In this document: one piece after another, positions 60,053-64,000 of the stretch
Numbering within the stretch: position 1 is the stretch's first letter
How the letters are laid out: every line of letters begins with the position of its first letter
Assembly (NCBI GenBank): GCA_030278955.1
Contig: JAOANR010000015.1
Span: 15,299,917-15,363,916 of the forward strand
Length of the DNA stretch: 64,000 nt
Direction of reading: 5' to 3'
DNA from: Hygrophila difformis
Taxonomy: Eukaryota > Streptophyta > Magnoliopsida > Lamiales > Acanthaceae
Position numbers and translations under genes: made by a program
The notes under the pieces: model-generated
Seen by the model: the letters and a program-made list of their open reading frames with translations, nothing else
The model's database searches: none
Told to the model about the DNA's origin: nothing

Positions 60053-60216
60053 AACTTCTAGTTTCGTGTTGCTGTTTCTTTTCCTTTTTTTTGCTCTTTT
60101 CGTCTCCTCTTCTGTGTTGCTTTCTTTTTGCTTCATTCTTTTGTAATTTCGTATGGTTGATGTCTTTATCCGGTCATTGAATTAGCTTACCCAAAAAAAA
60201 AATCTCTTTTTATGGC

Positions 60217-60703
60217 ATTTAATGGCTCATCTAAAAAAAAAAAAATCTCTTTTTATAACTGCATAACTTTGATTTGGAATGGGTTGAGTAGGCCAGGCTT
60301 ATGTTTACTCCCAACCTTTAAGTTGGATTCGAATTTCCACCCGACCTCCTATCACTCTAATTTGTCCTTTTGTAATATGTGTAGCATGAACTTCTACCAC
60401 ATCTTTCCTAGCTTGCATCGGCTTTCAATACAAAAAAAAAAGTTATATCACTAATAAATACTACCACTAAACATAATAGAACTGTATAACAAAATATAAA
60501 TTAAGAATTTATGTAAAATTAAAATTAAAAGAATAAAATTAAATAAAACATATATACGCAAGCATAACCATCACGAAGAATTTTCCTACCTATTTTTAAA
60601 TTTTAATTTAAGGAATATTTTATTCGATTTATATACAATTGTCAAGATGAAAACTAGGTCATACCACATATTAATTATACACAATATATAGTTATATATA
60701 CAT
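60217..60703. other. Intergenic, AT-rich
   Basis: A second A-run followed by AATCTCTTTTTAT at about 60231-60256 echoes the LINE TSD. No gene seen. Confidence 0.5.
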
Positions 60704-60740
60704 ACTAGTCCTCGTTAGGAGCGGGCTACGCCCCTCGGTC
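60704..60740 (-). mobile_element. Helitron-like 3' end
   Basis: On the minus strand: GGGGCGTAGCCCGC (hairpin GGGC-GTA-GCCC at about 60722-60733), then 12 bases, then CTAGT. This is the layout of plant Helitron 3' termini. The base after CTAGT is A rather than the usual T, and no 5' TC end could be fixed; the body would extend toward 61350. Confidence 0.4.
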
Positions 60741-61671
60741 ATAAGATTTGATATTTAGATTGTGACGATAATAATACAATGGTATGATTGCTTTAATTGT
60801 CTCATATAGAATTAACTACATCTGATAGCGTTAACGATACTAAAATCTAAGGGGAAATATGACATTTATATTTTCAAATGTAAGTTTAATGTAAGGACAA
60901 ATTTTGAAGTAAATAAAAAAAAGTTAACTTTTATGGCCCTTTTTATGCAAATCTTAGCATTGTCAAATACGAAACTAAAGATATTTGGAATAAATAAAAA
61001 AAAAAACGTGACCCACTAATGGCATTTGAAGTAAATAGAAAAACAACTTAAGATAATAATAACTAGTATTTATAGTAAAACAACACAACTTTAAGGGTAA
61101 AAAGGTCATTTTAAGTAGTAAAGTAAAAACCATTAATACTTTAAAGGGAAAGAACGAAAATTTCGTGCGAGCAATTGAGGGGTGGCGCAAGGAAGAAATG
61201 ATTTGGGGAATGAAACAAAACGACATCTTTTTGCCATTGCAGTGTGTTGAAGAAAAAGACAAAATAGCGATTTTTGGAGCAAATTCAACACAAATTGAAG
61301 CGCAATACAGTCTTTTCAGGTGGCAAACCAACCTTCATTCATACATATATATAATGATATTAAATCACAACCCAATATCTTTCCCAAAAAAAAAAAATCA
61401 CAACCCAATATGACAGAAAACAAACTTTTTCTTCCTATTAATAACCTGTAAAAAACAATTTAAGAGGAAAATTTGAGAATGTAAATTTGGCAAAAATATT
61501 TTTTATTCATAAAATTAAAGAGCAAACATTTGGGAAATTTTCATATAAGAAAGTTGAACATCATGAAAAGGCAATATAAATATCAAATAGAAGAACAACA
61601 TATAGGCAACTTGAATATCAATCAAAACCATACAACATATTCGTTGATGAATTCAAGACAAAGGATTATAA
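60741..61671. other. Downstream flank of the sulfotransferase gene
   Basis: AT-rich, no supported gene; possibly the body of the Helitron-like element up to about 61350. It should contain the sulfotransferase 3' UTR. Confidence 0.4.
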
Positions 61672-62667
61672 TTATATCTTGAACTTCAGACCAGATCCTT
61701 GTAACTTTGTCTCCATGACTTGAGAAAGGCGATCTGCCATCTCTGGAGTCAAATAATTCTTCCAATCTCCCACAACACCCTTCCTGAAAAATGAACTCAC
61801 CTTAATCAACTCACCCATCTTCTTCCCACTCTTATTCGCCTCCAAATTACTAAGAGTTTCAAAGCTGCACAGCTTGGCTATTTCCTCCACCATTCCTTGC
61901 TTTTCCTCCTCTTCTGAGAAAGGGACGCCAATGAACTCCGCGATTTTCTTCACGTTAGATAAGATATCCTCCTGAAGATCTTCGTACTTGAGAAACATTA
62001 CGCGCTGAGGATTCTTCAAATGAGCATTCCAGTACCCAAGAATGTGCTCCCAAATAGGACCAAACGGGAGAACTCCACAGCAGAACTCATCGAAAGCCTT
62101 CTCAATAGAGAGTGGTTCGACGTTTTTCACCGTCTTGTTATCCAGTGAGAAAAAACGGTATGAGATGAACTGGTCCAAAGGGTTCCTGCAGATGTATATG
62201 ATTTTGGATGCGGATTCACCAATAGACTCCGCGAGAAGATTGAATGGCACGTGGGTGTGTAGAAGCCTCGGACATGGTATGTGGTCGAGATCAGGGCTCC
62301 CCTGCTGCGAAAAAAGATTGATCTCCAGCGAAGGAACGAGAATGTGTGGACTCGATGTGAGGAGAGGGCTTTTATCAATGGCACATGTGGTTCGATTGAG
62401 TATGGAAAAGGTGAGGGCTTTCAGCCAAGTGGTTCCCGATTTAGGCATCGTGGCCAATATGATATCGGTTTGGAGTGCCCTGAAATTTTTCTGGGAGTGA
62501 AAAATTGGACGGAAAAGCAGAAGTGGAATCCAGAAGCCCTGGTATTTTACCAGAAGGCGGCCATCCCAGTTCGTCCTCTGTTCCAGCTTTTGGATCAAGT
62601 CCTCGACGACGGCGTCGTCTTCGTCTGGAGCAACTCGTCCGGAATTTTCCTTCCTCTCCGGCGCCAT
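61672..62667 (-). CDS. Cytosolic sulfotransferase (plant SOT family)
   Basis: An intact intronless gene of 331 residues from the ATG at 62667, the normal size for plant SOTs. These soluble enzymes move a sulfonate group from PAPS to hydroxyl groups of small molecules such as flavonoids, hormones or desulfoglucosinolates. Region I, PKSGTTW (75-81), binds the 5'-phosphosulfate; the catalytic His is in HTHVP (139); the 3'-phosphate binding stretch is YICRNPLDQFISY (about 158-170); region IV is RKGVVGDWKNYLT (295-307). The frame stays open upstream to an ATG at 62766, but the extra 33 residues (Cys- and Arg-rich) do not look like the family, so I prefer 62667. The substrate cannot be told from sequence. 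No targeting signal is seen. Confidence 0.9.
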   Translation of the reverse strand: MAPERKENSGRVAPDEDDAVVEDLIQKLEQRTNWDGRLLVKYQGFWIPLLLFRPIFHSQKNFRALQTDIILATMPKSGTTWLKALTFSILNRTTCAIDKSPLLTSSPHILVPSLEINLFSQQGSPDLDHIPCPRLLHTHVPFNLLAESIGESASKIIYICRNPLDQFISYRFFSLDNKTVKNVEPLSIEKAFDEFCCGVLPFGPIWEHILGYWNAHLKNPQRVMFLKYEDLQEDILSNVKKIAEFIGVPFSEEEEKQGMVEEIAKLCSFETLSNLEANKSGKKMGELIKVSSFFRKGVVGDWKNYLTPEMADRLSQVMETKLQGSGLKFKI

Positions 62668-63302
62668 TCGTACGATTTCTTGGAAGCAGTTTACTTTGAA
62701 ATGAATGACTACAAGCCGTTCTCTCTTGGTTGCTCTATTGTATAGACATTTACTTGCTATTGTCATTCAGATCGCATATCTGATTTATTACTGCATGTGG
62801 AGTATAATACAATTTTTTTAGAACAAATTGATATATAGAGAAAGGTGGTAAAAGTTGTTTATTCACGCCTCAGTAGTTACAACTTACAAGGAAAACTACA
62901 TTTTGATACTACTAGTTTTTAAAAGGACACATCCAAAAAAAAAAAAAAAAGGGGACATACATAACGTGCGTGACAGTCCCGTATCTTCGAAAAAAATCCC
63001 ATTTGGTCAAAACTGTATTCAAATAACAAGTGGCGGAGCCACAATTTTCAACTGACAAGTAGTGACAGTGCAGAAAAATCCCCAATATTGAATTCTTTAT
63101 GATATAATTAATTAATGCATGGGGCATTATTCACATGCACTCGGCCAGTCATGTGGATCTTTCAAGAATGAACCAATAATTATTCATTTATCAATCTTCT
63201 ATTCATCTCGTAATCGCATAGAATAAGTCAATAAGATACAGAAAAGATTAAAAGAAAAAAGAGAAAAAAAAAATAGATGTTTCTTCAACTGGGCATATTA
63301 TA
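62668..63302. other. Promoter-side flank of the sulfotransferase
   Basis: AT-rich with an A-run near 62937-62950. No second gene. No clear TATA box could be assigned. Confidence 0.4.
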
Positions 63303-63304
63303 TA

Positions 63305-63560
63305 CTCCCTCCGTCCCAGGTAACATGTTCTGTTTGACTTTTTGGCACTGTTCATTGTTCAACTTTCACTCAATGTTATTGTAAGTATATCGTTGAACAA
63401 AAATAGTCGAGTTGGGTCTTGTTAGAATCATATGATCATGTAGTTTTATAATATATATTTTACATAATTTTTCATTTTACATATTTTGAAATATTAACGA
63501 TTGAAAAAGTGTATTGAATTGTGTGCAGAAGTCAAACAAGACAAGTTCAATGGGACGGAG
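63305..63560. mobile_element. Stowaway-type MITE (256 bp)
   Basis: CTCCCTCCGTCCCAGGTAAC at the left, CAATGGGACGGAG at the right, TA on both sides, with the shared inner motif (TTGTTAGAATC, then GTAGTTTTATAATATATATT). Confidence 0.85.
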
Positions 63561-63562
63561 TA

Positions 63563-63909
63563 CAATTCTTCTCATCACCGTATCGCAGTGAAGTTGGCAA
63601 AAGATCCAACTAGTTTAATTTAGACTAATTGTTAGTATCTTTAGAAAAAAAAATGTAAGTGTGCCTAGTTACGTTTCATTTTATTAAATATTTTATTTTA
63701 TCAAGACACAACATGCAACATTTAATTAGTAATTTTTTGATAAAATTCAATGAAATATGAACTTAGAAAATGAGATAGGCATGGACTCCCACCACCCTTC
63801 TCAGACCTTTAATGACTTCTAAAAATTAAAAAAAAATAAAATCTTTATATACATCTGCCCCGCCCCTACTATGTTGTTTTGTCAAGGATAGGTTCACGAT
63901 CTCAATTAT
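63563..63909. other. Intergenic, nothing recognised
   Basis: AT-rich sequence with no ORF or repeat of note. Confidence 0.4.
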
Positions 63910-64000
63910 GTCCCTCCGTTTTTGAAATATTGAAACATTTGGAAATTGAGTATTGTCCACACATGCACTTTGACTTAAAGTTTTATCATAGTTATACAAG
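63910..64000. mobile_element. Stowaway-type MITE, cut by the window end
   Basis: Starts GTCCCTCCGTTTTTGAAA and continues with the CATTTGG / TTGACTTAAAGTTTTATCAT words typical of the family; the right end is outside. Confidence 0.6.

Larger units (their letters stand above)
51137..60200 (+). mobile_element. L1-type LINE lacking reverse transcriptase, with a nested LTR element
   Basis: Flanked by a 16-bp direct repeat, AATCTCTTTTTATGGC (51121-51136 and 60201-60216), and ending in poly-A (about 60193-60202). ORF1 lies at 51456-52760 and resumes after the nested element. A short endonuclease remnant follows at about 59720-60052. About 6.6 kb of the span is the inserted LTR element, plus one MITE near the 5' end, leaving a LINE of about 2.2 kb. 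Confidence 0.8.

Noticed and set aside
62668..62766. 33-residue N-terminal extension of the sulfotransferase
   Set aside because: Does not resemble the family or a transit peptide; the downstream ATG gives the normal length.

Overview
This 64-kb window is plant nuclear DNA, almost certainly from a eudicot. The evidence is plant-lineage LTR retrotransposons, Stowaway-type MITEs, a plant L1 ORF1 and two typical plant specialised-metabolism genes. An asterid such as a Lamiales species would fit the acyltransferase, but that is only an inference. Most of the window is transposable-element sequence, and several elements are nested.

Left part (1-20960): two nested LTR retrotransposons, both on the minus strand. 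A young Athila/Calypso-like Ty3/gypsy element fills 1-15575; its 3' LTR runs off the left edge. It carries a frameshifted gag-pol (4755-10710), a tRNA-Asp-type PBS and a very long 5' LTR of about 4.7 kb. In the position where this lineage usually has an env-like ORF it has an F-box ORF preceded by a splice-acceptor-like site. It is inserted in the pol gene of an older Sirevirus-like Ty1/copia element (15576-20960), whose reading frame is interrupted by two nonsense codons.

Middle (20961-37345): a gene-bearing island. It has one intact intronless BAHD acyltransferase gene (26861-28279). Around it lie Stowaway MITEs, a palindromic MITE, a hAT-type MITE filled with GGTATACCG palindromes, a Mutator-type element with a perfect 10-bp TSD, microsatellites, and an old 4.0-kb solo LTR (33173-37168) of the same family as the left element.

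37346-49177 is a Tat/Retand-like Ty3/gypsy element with a perfect 5-bp TSD (GTATC) and three LTRs instead of two. Its gag-pol has lost the protease region and is frameshifted. On the opposite strand it carries what reads as an intact four-exon gene (plant mobile domain plus coiled coil, 995 codons, all splice phases consistent).

Right part (49183-64000): a hAT transposon remnant, then an L1 LINE derivative with a 16-bp TSD that lacks reverse transcriptase. A complete non-coding LTR element with 3-kb LTRs (52765-59391, TSD AGAAG) is inserted in the LINE. Next come a Helitron-like end, an intact cytosolic sulfotransferase gene on the minus strand (61672-62667) and more MITEs.

The signal that ordinary annotation does not explain is a set of short palindrome (hairpin) arrays inside otherwise non-coding element DNA. 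The two related LTRs carry such arrays at corresponding positions but built from different palindromes (TTGTCGCGGA/TCCGCGACAA in one, AATGCGGTTTA/TAAACCGCATT in the other), and other elements carry their own arrays.
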